Source: Adiantum capillus-veneris
Lineage: Eukaryota; Streptophyta; Polypodiopsida; Polypodiales; Pteridaceae
Assembly (NCBI GenBank): GCA_014529385.2
Contig: CM043964.1
Coordinates: forward strand, 136,009,420 to 136,073,419
DNA: 64,000 bases
Direction of reading: 5' to 3'
The translations under genes were made by a program, and so were the position numbers. Shown one piece after another: positions 51,078 through 62,384 of this stretch (the first letter of the stretch is position 1; every line of letters begins with the position of its first letter). The notes under the pieces were generated by a model. It ran no database searches and was not told the DNA's origin. It saw nothing but the letters and a program-made list of their open reading frames with translations.

Positions 51078-52544
51078 ACGCTCATGTTGTCCCACATAAG
51101 GTGTAGCTAGCGCCAATCGACTCCGAGATCATTCGACTCTAACCCTTTGTGCAAAGCTACAACATGCAATGTGCACATTCTCGGGGCTAGAAAGAGAATT
51201 ATACATGAAGGTGCCAAGTGCAAGATTTTAGCTCAACATTATACAATGCGTGAAATCTTTGGAAGTTCTACATTTTTTGAAGCTCAAGTATAAATTTCAA
51301 GGCTAGAAAGAAAAAGGATGTTCTTTATGCTCCACATAATCTAGCCTAGGCACATCCCAATGGGATGGTTGGGGGTCATTCGGACTGTCAAATTTGGATT
51401 GTCAAGTAAATTCAGGGCAAAAAAGTAAATTTGGGGCAGCAAGTAAATTTGAGATAGTCAAGAATGTTTCACACCTTGCACGTAAAAGCCATGACCTGCC
51501 ATATTCAAAGCATGGGCTCTAACCACCACGCTCACATGCTTTCACTGAAGATCATGGTACTCATATGCATTACATTGTAAGTGCAGATTGATTTGTAAAT
51601 TTGGGTTCCAATCGCATGGTCCACAATGCATGTGTGTCATGATCTATCACCTCTCTTGATCCCATTTAACCACGCCCATGCCATATCGTGCTCAGTGTTC
51701 TTTACGGCCTTCAAAATGCAAAGCAGAGCCACCCTTTACAAAAACAAAAGTAACCTCAAAATTGAAGGACGGAGTGAAACTCCATGGCCTTGCTAAAGAG
51801 TTTAAATAATATAAATATAGATATAGTACTAAGTATTGCGGCTTATTGACAGAACTGAGAAGTCAAAACTAAATATTTTCATTTTCTACCATCACATTGT
51901 TTGCTACTTACCTATCCTTCACTTTTACATTTCAAACCAAATTTTTCTTAAGGTTCTTGAAATGAAGGAGAGAGTGACACATGGATGCTCTCTCCTTCCT
52001 TGAAAAATTTAAGCTCAGTTATATATAGTATAGAAGTGAAAAACAAATGGAATCAAAGTTGATTCTACTTAAAACAAGTGATAAAATCACGAAACCTGCC
52101 AATGAAAAGGGCACATCGATCTAAACTAGCTTTACCAAAAAAAATCATTGACCTTAAGGTTTCTTTCTCATAATAGCTATTGCAGGTGGACAATCAAACC
52201 AAGAACTAATGAGATGATAAAGAAACACTTGGTGTTTGGAGGTATCAATGCCAATGAGAAAACTCATCTCTACTTAATGTTCTCTGCTGGAGTTTATGTT
52301 GCAATCGTACATAATTCAATATGTTGCTAGGCTTCACCAAAAAGCCAAGTCTTTTGCAAAAGAATGACCTTGAGTTTTGGTCTCTATTTTGCAAGCGTCT
52401 ACATGGGTAGACCATATTAACCAATTGATGGCTTAAAGACTAATTCAAATAAACTTATTTTGGCAGCTTGTACGACCAATTATTGTTGATTTATAAGTTT
52501 TGAAAACCATCAAAGTTTTTTAGTATCCCAGCAAAGCATATGCA

Positions 52545-52580
<36 letters not shown>

Positions 52581-54103
52581 CTTATATTGCTGCTTGGCCT
52601 GCGTGATTGTGCTTACATAAATATGAGGCGTGGCTTCTTCCATTAAAGCTTCCATAAATCTGAGGAGAAGCCAGTTTTTCACTAGCATGCAAACTGGCTT
52701 TTTAATCATCAATGTTACTAGTATGCCATTCAATCTGAGCTCTCTCGGGAGCTCTCTACATGCTTGATAGCAAAGCTTGAGACCATCTTCACTGCAATGG
52801 AGCTGGGTTGCAGACATCGGATTTGGGCAGAGAAAACCAGTGGACTGAGGCTGAGAGTTGGGCAAAGAGGAAGAGGCGCAAAGATCGTGCATCAACGACA
52901 TGGCTTTGGGTTATTCAAGAGGGGAATCTAGTACGGCGACGCAAGGCAGGTGGCTCATGCGGTGGTAGGCTCAAGCTATGGCATGCAAGAAAGCAAGGAA
53001 GAAGAGCACGCATGGGCGAGAGAGAAGATGAAGAAGAAGAGGAGTGTGTGTGAGAGTGAGTAAGAGAGAGAGAGAGAGAGAGATTCCTATCTTTTTTCGC
53101 TCTTGGTGTCCTTTAGCCTACCTCCTCCTCGTCTATGTGGCCTCGCAACCTCGTTCCCCACTCCATCATCTCTTCTCCATCCTCTTTGCCTCCACCATCA
53201 TCTTCTTGATGGGCCGTCTGTGCTCTGCTCCCACTCTTCCCACTTTGTCTTTGGCTGCATGGGAGTCGTTGCAAGAGCACAACAACCATGCATCGATGAG
53301 AGAGGGTCAAGAAATAAAATTGGTGGTGTTGTTGATTGAGGCTATGCATAAAGAGATGGACGTGTAGCTAGTTTCAGATGTAGAGACAGAAGATAGGTTG
53401 AGAGAGAGAGAGAGAGCACTTCTGTTGGACATGGTGGTGCTTCAGGAGTCACCCATCACTACATAATATTTTAAGTTTTGTGGATTTCTATTTGAACTTA
53501 GTTGAGGTCCTACGGTAGGCTTCCTTTTGTGGATTTTTTAATTGAAATTTAGCTAAGGATCCTAGGCCTTCCTCTTTATCACTTGTTTAATATGAAAACC
53601 ATTATGGTACAACAAGGTAGCGGCTCCTCAAATGAATGTCTTGTTTTTTGTAATGAATGTCTTGTCTCTCCATCAACCAATTAAAAAATATGCATTGTTA
53701 GAAATAACCTCCTTTTTTCATTAGGAAAAAGGAAACACATCACTATGGCCTTAGCCCTTTGGGCAGGTCAGAAACATTTTTGGAAATGGGTATCACGTAC
53801 TCCCAAGTAGTTTTGATCGGGGTGACATAAGTATTTCACTCGCTTTACATTTATGTTCTCAACTCAAAGTTCTTGAAGAACATTTCTCTTTATACTTGGA
53901 CTAGTAAGTGTGCCAAATTTTGGGAAGAGGGTGGAATTAATAGGAATCTTGGGGAGATGCCCCATGGGGCCAAGTAGGAAAAGGTAGGGTAAACACCAGA
54001 TGTCGCATCTCGCAAGGCAAAAATGCAACTTGAAGGTACCAGCTGTCGAGGCGAGGACGTAGAGACCACATAATTCTTTTTTTTAATAGAGGGGAGCTTA
54101 CAA
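49181..54103. other. Gene-poor region with microsatellites
   Basis: No supported gene. (CT)n and (CA)n at about 50560-50592, (AG)n 50797-50820, (CT)n 50997-51073 (77 bases), (CT)n 52549-52578, (AG)n near 53064-53082. Frames at 52491-52901 (minus) and 52808-53367 (plus) were inspected: basic or low-complexity, no family match. Confidence 0.5.
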
Positions 54104-54106
54104 GCT

Positions 54107-54385
54107 AAGGGCATGGTCACACGAAGCTTAGTTCTTTGTTACAGCTACCGACAACCTCTTACATGAAAGTACATTCCATCGGCTTCGTAGTGTTATTGTG
54201 CTGAAAAAGGTATAGTTGTCAAACTAAGCCGGTCACATGCTGATGAGCTCCCGTTTTCTCTCTCATGCCTACATCTCACACTCCCTCTCACTATAGGTTG
54301 CTCTCTGTGATCCTCTAAGTTGCCATACCTATTAGTTAGAATATGTCGAGGATTACTAAAAGCTAAGCCTCATGTGACCATAGCC
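54107..54385. mobile_element. Tourist-like MITE (PIF/Harbinger type)
   Basis: A 279-bp element with terminal inverted repeats GGGCATGGTCACACGAAGC and, at the right end reading inward, GGCTATGGTCACATGAGGC; both continue TTAG (23 bp, four mismatches). It is flanked on both sides by TAA (54104-54106 and 54386-54388), the 3-bp TWA target duplication of PIF/Harbinger elements. No coding capacity. Confidence 0.8.
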
Positions 54386-54388
54386 TAA

Positions 54389-54750
54389 TCAAGTGGTTGA
54401 GTGCAATGATTTGTGCTCTGATGATGCCATCGCAAGATCGGTCCTTTGGGCTACTCGAGGAATAAGGTGTTTTAGTTTTAAACGCATTTGTCATCTCAGT
54501 TGGACTATTAGGAATACCCAATCTAAAAAGAATAAAAAGTCTTTCAAAACATATTAAGTACCTAAGTGAAGTGTGAGTTTAGAAAATGGAAAGACATATC
54601 AAGGTGGAAAGTCAAAAGACATATGAAGGTGAAAAGCAAAAGACCTTTTGTGTCTATATAAAGATGCGGTTGACTTCACAATGTATATTTGTGTTTCTCT
54701 TCTCTTTTATCCTCCCTTAATAAGCATTTTCTTCTCTTTAAAGTGTCCTT

Positions 54751-54822
<72 letters not shown>

Positions 54823-55145
54823 TCACTTGCAAAGTTGTACCTATCCTTCTCACGTTTAGGCGATATTGTCGCAAATCTATGTGCTTCGTCATTGCCCATT
54901 GTTGCATGCTATAGACTAGCCTATCGTTTTTGTTGTTATTGAGGGAATCTTTGAATTAGGAATACCTTTTTTTAAAAAGCCATTGGGAATACCTTTTAAT
55001 TCTTTTAAAAGTTTATTATTTATTTTTTTATAGGAGTTTTAAGAAAACAATAACCCTTTTAATTTTTTAAAGTTTATTTTAAAAATTTAAATGGAGTTTT
55101 AGGAAAATAATAACCCTACTATGAAAACTAAAAATATACCTAAAC
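54389..55145. other. Intergenic with a compound microsatellite
   Basis: (CT)n then (CA)n at about 54752-54822; otherwise AT-rich, with a loosely repeated TTTTAGGAAAATAATAACCC/TTTTAAGAAAACAATAACCC pair near 55037 and 55100. No gene. Confidence 0.5.
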
Positions 55146-55264
55146 TGTCATGCCAAGGGCCAGGACGGACATGCAGTCAAGGGGATCTCTTTAATTAGCA
55201 AGCAGGGCCTATATAGGGAGCGTTGGGTGGAGAGTTGCATGGTCCAGTCCCCCGCGGTCTAACA
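55146..55264 (+). repeat. Short gypsy-type LTR, copy 1 (5' LTR configuration)
   Basis: 119 bp, starts TGTCATGCCAAGGGCCAGGA and ends CGGTCTAACA. Followed after one base by a primer-binding site at 55266-55277 (TGGTATCAGAGC). Closely similar to 57806-57935 (inverted) and 60391-60510, including TTGCATGGTCCAGTCCC and GGGGATCTCT. Confidence 0.8.
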
Positions 55265-55265
55265 T

Positions 55266-55277
55266 TGGTATCAGAGC
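55266..55277 (+). other. Primer-binding site, initiator-Met tRNA
   Basis: TGGTATCAGAGC, one base after LTR copy 1. Confidence 0.8.
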
Positions 55278-55300
55278 TTCTTAGAAAGTTTTCCTTATTC

Positions 55301-55362
<62 letters not shown>

Positions 55363-57792
55363 AGAGCATGCTAGTCTAGGAATTTTCCTTAAATTTCTAG
55401 AGTGTGTGCCCAATTTGTGTGCTCTTACACATCTTATGCCTGACTTGCAACTTACCCTATAAGCATGCAAGAATCTGTCTGTATAACGCTCTCATTGAGA
55501 GAGGTAACAGAAAATACAAGCCACAGCTTGACCCACTTACCATGTATAGGGTCATGACTTTACAAAAATGACTTAGAAATGGCACTTTGCCTGTGAAAGA
55601 AGTCCTAGATTTCGGTTCCTTTTAATTTTGGTGTGTGTTGACAGCAACCAAAAATCATGTTAAACAATCCCGAACTTATCTTGTCCTTGACAGAGTTGCT
55701 AGTGGGATAGCAGAAGCGTATTTCATGAGGCGGTAGAATTGAATCCACCTAGCTAGCATGCCTTGCATACAGAGTTTTAAGCTCTTGGCGAGAGTGATGG
55801 CCTCAAACGTGAGAGCCAAAACCATAAGTGCCTTGCTTCATATAAAACTACCGTGTAAAACTGCCAAAGCACTTTGCTTTGCACAGCGACAGTAGTTGCC
55901 AAGTAAAGTGTAAACATGGAGAAAAAAACACGAAAAAATTGAAACTTGGCTAAACTGGTCGTCTGACTGCCACCAATTGTCATGAAATATGGAAGAAAAA
56001 TTTACTTCCAAACCGGCTCATAGCCATATCTGCTTTGCGAGAGAGAGTTGTCGCATATGCATATACGCCCTCGTGTATCCCATACACCCATCTGGTACGT
56101 AATGAAATAACCTGCAAACACATTGCCTAGTCCTTCCCAATTTTGTATGCTCAGAGCATATGTCAAACGTGGGGAGTCTCAATGCAAGATGCAGAAATGG
56201 AAGCCTTGCTTCATATAACTACGTTTGGCCTCATTGCCAACAAACGCTATTGGCGATAGATGTCATAGCAAAGAGAGTCAACCTTGTCGATCATGTACCA
56301 ACAAAGACCTTGTCTACTTGTACATCGGATTGAGAAGCAAAAAAATTAATGGCAAGGTATGTATGCGTACTTGCTTAGCTTGATTAATGTTGTCCTTGAT
56401 CGTATAGGTTTGTCGTGACTAAAAACGCGGACAGACTTTCCCTAGGAACCATGTTCTTAGCAAAAAGTCAAATCCAAAATAAGCAGCATCTCAATTTGTA
56501 GCAAGTGGTCAGCCATGCCGAACACCTTTGCCGCCTTCAACAAGTCGAGCAATAGGTCGTGCCTGTGTCATGTGCGGCTCGTAGCCACAACGCGTCTTAC
56601 ACGATCGAGTAAAAACTCCATAGTGCATGTTGCATGACCATGCATGCTAGGCAGTTCATATCCTTGCCGATATACCGTGCTGAGTCTTGAGCCTTGCTCA
56701 TGCACATAAGAGATTGTTGTATTCTTAACCATGGTCATATGTGACCCATAGAATTGCATACAATCACATACATAAAGCTATGAAACCCTCAATAACATGA
56801 AATCTCAAACCTGATAATCATTGCTTGTCCTTAGCCGAGGTCAATCACGTCCTTCAATCGCGTGCTGGCTCCAAGTGCCTTGCCGATGACCTTGCAAACG
56901 GCCTTTGACGACTTTTCATGCCTTTGCATGCCTTGCATCCATGGTCCACTTGACGAGGCTCTCGCAGGACCATGCATGATACGATATGTGTGCCGCCTTT
57001 TCTTCTCTGCAAGGCTCGCCCGCTGTCTGGACCGACGGGCATGTTGTCCCTGATTAGCCCTTCTAGCGACGAGCCGTACATGCCTTGCCGCCTATGGCCT
57101 CTGTCCATACCCGTAATGGGAAGAACTTCCCGATCCGCCCCCCTTGGGTGGCTCTGGTATGACATTTTTGTCGAGTCGTGCTTGACTTGCACCTATGGCT
57201 TTCGTCAATACCTATATTGGGAAGGACCTTCCGATCCGCCCCCCTTGGGTGGCTCCTCAGGGCCACCACCCCACCAAGGTTAGCCCCTTGGGCACCCTAT
57301 GGGTGGGACGGGCCACTAGGGTGCCCATTGGGAATCCTTGGGCGTCCACGTGGCGGCAAGAGCCCTATAAAAAAAAAGAATTCTGCTACAACAATGGCGT
57401 GCCGATCTGTGCAGGCAAGGAAGGCGATCTTCTATGCCTGGATGATCATCATGTGGCCGATTAGCAGAAGCGAAATTTGCTGCTCAGGCCAGTGTGCATC
57501 AATCCGTAGACCCTCGCCATGCACGGTGTTGTGCAGGGCGAAGTCAGCCCTTCCTCCCCCACAAAGCCCTTGTGCCCACGATTTTACCTGTCAAGTCTGA
57601 GCATCCATGCAAGCTTTCGAGCACACCATAGAATCCACGATTTTTTAGTGTCGTACCTTTATGCAATTCATGCACAAATTTCGCCATGGCTGCGAGAGAG
57701 ATTGAGAGGGATGCCTTGCAAGAGAGAGCGAGAACGAGAGGGAAAGAGAAGATCATGCTTCTTCCCCTCCTCCATGTCTCCTCCTCCCCTGA
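55278..57792. other. Interior between two facing LTRs, no recognisable gag or pol
   Basis: (AG)n at 55304-55358 directly behind the PBS. Elsewhere only short frames. Within 57095-57260 two diverged copies of a roughly 100-bp unit end in CCGATCCGCCCCCCTTGGGT (57130 and 57230 regions). If this is LTR-retroelement interior it is non-autonomous or badly eroded. Confidence 0.45.
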
Positions 57793-57804
57793 GCTCTGAT
57801 ACCA
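57793..57804 (-). other. Primer-binding site, initiator-Met tRNA (minus)
   Basis: Plus strand GCTCTGATACCA; on the minus strand TGGTATCAGAGC, one base after LTR copy 2 in that orientation. Confidence 0.8.
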
Positions 57805-57805
57805 A

Positions 57806-57935
57806 TGTTAGACCGCGAGGGACTGGACCATGCAACTCTCCACCACCGCTCCCTATATAGGCCCTGCCTGCTAATTATAGAGATCCCCTTGATCGCATGT
57901 CCATCCTGGCCCTTGGCCCGGCCCATGGCGTGACA
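57806..57935 (-). repeat. Short gypsy-type LTR, copy 2, inverted
   Basis: 130 bp, minus strand TGTCACGCCATGGGCCGGGC to CGGTCTAACA. In minus orientation it is preceded by a polypurine tract (AAGAGGGGAGTAA, 57948-57936) and followed by the primer-binding site, so it has both neighbours of a shared or internal LTR. Confidence 0.8.
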
Positions 57936-57948
57936 TTACTCCCCTCTT

Positions 57949-60376
57949 GGAACTTAGTTTGAGCCAAGGTGCTCTAACTCTCAGCTAGAACTTGGCCAAG
58001 ATGCCATTCACATTAGTCTTCATCGGTTCGTTGATTGAACACTAATTGCCATAAGGGCTATGAGTCACACACAGGCGGCTAAGAGCCATTGTCAGATCTT
58101 GGGTAAGACCCAACTGTTGGCATTCTTTGGGTGATTGTCCTCTAGTTTGAATAGATCTATCCCATGGATTACCCATTGGAGTTCATGGGCAAGCAAGAGT
58201 CTTGCCATGACGGATGTTTTGGGTGTCATTTTTGCACTACATGTTTTTAGTGCGACGCTCAAGTTGAGTTTTTGATAATCTTAAACTCACATTTGTTGAT
58301 CTATACCACGGAGTCTAGAGGCAGCAAACGGTTGAGACAGCATGGCTGTCCATAAGAGCTAGTCATTTCACTTGTGTGGATCTCTTGCTCTCTCTATAGC
58401 ACGACAAGTGTCTATGGAAGCACAGTTTTGGGGTAAGACCCAGCGGGTGATTACTAAATCACTCCATAGGCATTGAGGATCATAGTTTGATCTATTTCCG
58501 TATAATTTCAAGGAAAGAATTCCGCAATCTACCACACGGTAGCGGACAAATTCAACTTTTCAAATTGAGTCCAATCATTCTGTACACGGTTGACTATGTT
58601 GGTTACCGTTACCTACTAGTTGAGCAGTTTCTACAAAGGGTCTTACCAAGGGATTTGACTACGTAGATTCTAACCAACGGGTTTGGATTGTGCAGGCAAC
58701 ACCCCGGGTTTCCAGTGCAATGTTGCTTGGTTTTTTCAAGTCGTATAAATACGCTTGAATGTTTCAGAGCCATGCCAAGGGTATGTCGAAACAAAGTATT
58801 TTGGGCCGTACTGTCCAATATGCATTGTGTTGTTATGAACCCACTTGTCGGTTTCGATTTGGCACATATTGTCACATGGGATACAAGATGGTTTAGGAAC
58901 TCAAGGAGTTTGATTTAGCCAATGTGGAGCAATGATAATGAGGGTCCCTCTCACTCTTGTCGCGGAGTGTTTGCAGTTACCTCCACACACAAGTACATCT
59001 CGTACTTGATGTATGTCACTTTTCCTGACATCCTTATTTGAGACATATTCCACATGTGGCAAATATGAGTCTCTGGGACTGACACTGGCGCCCAATTCCT
59101 AATGATGTGTCATGACGAAGTCCCTAGGTGCTGGTCGCATCCATTCATTAGACCATTTGAAGCACATCGTATCATGAACAATTTCAGTGGCCAAAAATTG
59201 TCGGGTGCTAAGAACAAACTTGTTACGATTACAAGTGTTGTGAAACCACCTTAACAGAGGGTCGTTTCTACATATAGCCAAGTATGCTACGTTCATGAGA
59301 ATGTCTCATGGTTGGTACCTAGGGTCAGTGGGTTGTCACATTCTGTTATGGTCCAACTTTTGTTGTGAGACTTTCACGTACGTATCATGAAAATTTTCAT
59401 CATGGAATTGCGGTTCGGATATGTTTGTGTTAAATGCATGCACAATAGGTGTTATGGGCCCTATATTTACTTGGAGCGGCATGCAAATTCATGGACTTTA
59501 TTCTTTCTGCACCCTTTTGCATTGCCAATTCAATCTCTCTTGCAAATTTAGTATGAGTTTACACCCTGCTATACACGGTAATGGCTCAGTATGGGTGTTT
59601 GTGATTGGCTTGTCTAAACTCCTATCCGCTTTCAACCTAGTTGGTTGTCTCCATTCCATATCGAGTATATGACTGGATACTCAATGGTTGAGTCATAGTC
59701 TGTGGTCAGTCGTGGAAGATTGTAAGTGGTTGGGGAAAAGCACCTTACTCTTACTGCTGCTATTCATCCTGCTTTGGATGGGCAGCTTACAAGCATTCTA
59801 TTTAGTACTAAAGGATGTGCTAAGTGCATACAATAGCAAGAAGTGACACAACTGGATCGGTTACCTTTCTGGTTTGGAGTTTGCTTCACATGATGAAAGG
59901 CATGTTACAACTAGTTTTAGTCTCTGCTTGTATTCTCAAGTTATCAACCTCGATCATCAGTTTCGATGAGGCTGGTTACTGGCAAAAAACAACAGCAAGT
60001 CAAGGACTTGGTTGTTGCTGATGAGTATGTCAGCATACTACTTTCATGGAAAGTTGAGCAGAGGTTTTATTGCATGTGTCCAGTACCTTCAAAAAATCTG
60101 AAAATTGGTTATGCCTTTAGACACCTCTTAGTTGTGGTTACTCCTTTAAAGTACTCAAGTGAGTTTTAAATTGAGTTACCATTTTAGATACAAGTGGTTG
60201 CAAAAGAATAACAATGTTGAAAATCAAGATGTTGCTACTGGTTTCATTGAACCTCCTCACTGAACCAAGTATCGGTCATATGGACAATTGGCCCGCGTAT
60301 GGGAGGCAATCATGAAAACATCAGTGTTCTTACGAAGATACTATCAATTGTGTTTTTGAGGACGAAAACGCTTCTC
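57949..60376. other. Interior between LTR copies 2 and 3
   Basis: Its left edge is the 3' side of a minus-oriented element and its right edge the 3' side of a plus-oriented one. Near 60358 the plus strand reads EDENASPRGE-stop into the polypurine tract, as at the end of many plant gypsy pol genes. No reverse transcriptase or integrase motif was recognised in between; an orientation switch must lie somewhere inside. Confidence 0.45.
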
Positions 60377-60377
60377 C

Positions 60378-60387
60378 AAGGGGGGAG
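60378..60387 (+). other. Polypurine tract
   Basis: AAGGGGGGAG followed by TAA and then the LTR start TGTTAG, the usual layout for second-strand priming in plant gypsy elements. Confidence 0.8.
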
Positions 60388-60390
60388 TAA

Positions 60391-60510
60391 TGTTAGGCCA
60401 AGGGTCGGGCCAAGGGCCAGGACGGACATGCGGTCAAGGGGATCTCTATGATTAGCAGGCAGGAGCGGTTGGGTGGATAGTTGCATGGTCCAGTCCCCCG
60501 CGGTCTAACA
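60391..60510 (+). repeat. Short gypsy-type LTR, copy 3 (3' LTR configuration)
   Basis: 120 bp, TGTTAGGCCAAGGG to GGTCTAACA, with a short inverted repeat at its ends (TGTTAG/CTAACA). Preceded by a polypurine tract; no primer-binding site follows. Compared with copy 1 it keeps a 12-bp AAGGGTCGGGCC segment near its start. Confidence 0.8.
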
Positions 60511-60597
60511 TATACTTTAAAAGAAGAATGTGAGTAACACAAAGGCAGTGCCTTCATCTACTGTAGACGACCTTATTGTATTTTGGTACCATACACA

Positions 60598-60810
60598 TGT
60601 GATAGTGATGTGTGTGAATACACTAGGACCGCGGGGTCATTTTTTCCCTCTTTAGGAGGTTTTTTCCCCCGTGCATTGTATATATGCCCATCACTCTAGG
60701 GCTATCTATCTTTCCATTGCACACTAAGTAATACACTCTCAGTTGTGTGCCTTGAGCTTCCTTCGTCTTCTCCAAGCTGTGTGCATTTCCTTGCAACCCT
60801 AATTCCAATG
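60598..60810 (+). repeat. Ty1-copia 5' LTR (copy 2)
   Basis: About 213 bp, aligned with the LTR at 43164-43390, ending just before the primer-binding site. Start placed at TGTGATAGTG by that comparison. Confidence 0.75.
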
Positions 60811-60812
60811 AT

Positions 60813-60824
60813 TGGTATCAGAGC
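60813..60824 (+). other. Primer-binding site, initiator-Met tRNA
   Basis: TGGTATCAGAGC two bases after the copia LTR. Confidence 0.85.
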
Positions 60825-60898
60825 AGGTTGCGTCCTCTCGGGCCAGTCGCCAGCAGCTCCAGCACACGCTTGCTCACTTTCTCTAACTTTTGTGAGCT

Positions 60899-61862
60899 TT
60901 GGCGAGCATTTGCAAGTCGACAAAAAATTTAGGGCAGATCGTAGAGCTAAGTCTGCTCAGATTTTTGATTCGGGCTCATTTGCTGCGTAAAGAGCTGGAA
61001 TCGAAGATTATGCATGAGGAAGATGATATGGACACTTTTCTTGCTGGTGTCAAGGATATCAATGAGCAACTTATTTCTACATGTGAAGTCATTTCAAACA
61101 GTTCCCTTGTGCAAACTGTTCTTGATGCCTTACCAGATTTATACCAGACTTTTGCTAGTACTTGGAGACTAATGACCCAAGGAAATCCTGAAGTTGTCAA
61201 GTTTGATGCATTATGCACATTGCTGTTGCAAGAGTCACTTTCCAGTAAAACAGGACTAGGCAACGTGCAGTTGAACATGCTTTTATTGCTTCTCAAAGAA
61301 AGGGTGGTAACAGCAATGCAGCCACTTAGCTTCTTATGGTTCTGCTACGAGTGGCAAAAATTTTGTTCCTAATGCTTCTGCTGGCAGCATATCATCTGGA
61401 AATTCTGGTGATAAGGGCAAAAAGAAGATGCGTTGCCATTATTGTAGAGCTAATGATCATTTGATCAAGCAGTGTCCTAAGTTGAGGGCCAAAGAGGCTA
61501 AGAAGAAAGAGGGTGGTTCCAATGCAAATGCTGGTTCCACCACAAATGCAACCATTGTTGAGTCTTCTGTGAAAGGAGACTGTGCTGCTGATGTTGATGC
61601 AGAATGGGCTTTTAGTGCAGAGTTCACTTACAATCATGATGTCGATGATGCATGCATGTCAGTTGTTGCAGATTCACATGTGTGGTATTTCGACAGTGGT
61701 GCTACAAAGCACATTACCTCACATCGTGAATTGTTCACCTCTCTCGAGTCTGTCCCTCATGGGAATTCAGTCACTTGTGCCAATAATGCCTCTTATCCGG
61801 TTCAAGGAGTTGGAAAGATTGTGCTTACTACTGCAAATGGCACAATCTTTCACACTTGCTAG
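60899..61862 (+). pseudogene. copia gag and start of protease
   Basis: The first block (60899-61372) has the gag UBN2-type core: EEDDMDTFLAGVKDINEQL, VQTVLDALPDLYQTFASTW. Frame shifts near 61265 and 61327 move the reading to frame 61428-61862, which holds the CCHC zinc knuckle CHYCRANDHLIKQC and the aspartic protease motif WYFDSGATKHIT (catalytic Asp at about 61692), then GVGKIVLTTANGTIF, where the copy jumps into the inverted segment (stop at 61860). In intact copia, gag to integrase is one frame; here protease is cut off after about 60 residues. Confidence 0.85.
61312..61828 (+). repeat. Inverted duplication, left arm (original orientation)
   Basis: 517 bp from AGCAATGCAGCCACTTAGC to GGAAAGATTGTGCTTAC (taking the arm ends by symmetry). 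It matches the complement of 61868-62384 without indels; only a couple of substitutions were noticed, e.g. the GACAGTGG/GACAATGG difference that turns DSGA into DNGA in the right arm. Confidence 0.93.
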
Positions 61863-61867
61863 ACTTG

Positions 61868-62384
61868 GTAAGCACAATCTTTCCAACTCCTTGGACCGGA
61901 TAAGAGGCATTATTGGCACAAGTGACTGAATTCCCATGAGGGACAGACTCGAGAGAGGTGAACAATTCACGATGTGAGGTAATGTGCTTTGTAGCACCAT
62001 TGTCGAAATACCACACATGTGAATCTGCAACAACTGACATGCATGCATCATCGACATCATGATTGTAAGTGAACTCTGCACTAAAAGCCCATTCTGCATC
62101 AACATCAGCAGCACAGTCTCCTTTCACAGAAGACTCAACAATGGTTGCATTTGTGGTGGAACCAGCATTTGCATTGGAACCACCCTCTTTCTTCTTAGCC
62201 TCTTTGGCCCTCAACTTAGGACACTGCTTGATCAAATGATCATTAGCTCTACAATAATGGCAACGCATCTTCTTTTTGCCCTTATCACCAGAATTTCCAG
62301 ATGATATGCTGCCAGCAGAAGCATTAGGAACAAAATTTTTGCCACTCGTAGCAGAACCATAAGAAGCTAAGTGGCTGCATTGCT
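61868..62384 (-). repeat. Inverted duplication, right arm
   Basis: 517 bp, the reverse complement of 61312-61828, separated from it by 39 nt. On the minus strand it re-encodes the zinc knuckle and a protease motif with Asn after the catalytic Asp (WYFDNGATKHIT). TTGCTAGACTTGG (13 bp) occurs both at the inner junction (61856-61868) and just outside the outer end (62380-62392). Confidence 0.93.

Noticed and set aside
57178-57860. Overlapping 113- to 140-codon plus-strand frames
   Set aside because: They run across the inverted LTR and a local tandem duplication, and show no protein-like conservation that I can recognise.
61828-62268. Minus-strand gag/protease gene
   Set aside because: This is the inverted copy of the plus-strand segment, without an LTR or promoter of its own; it is treated as the right arm of the duplication.
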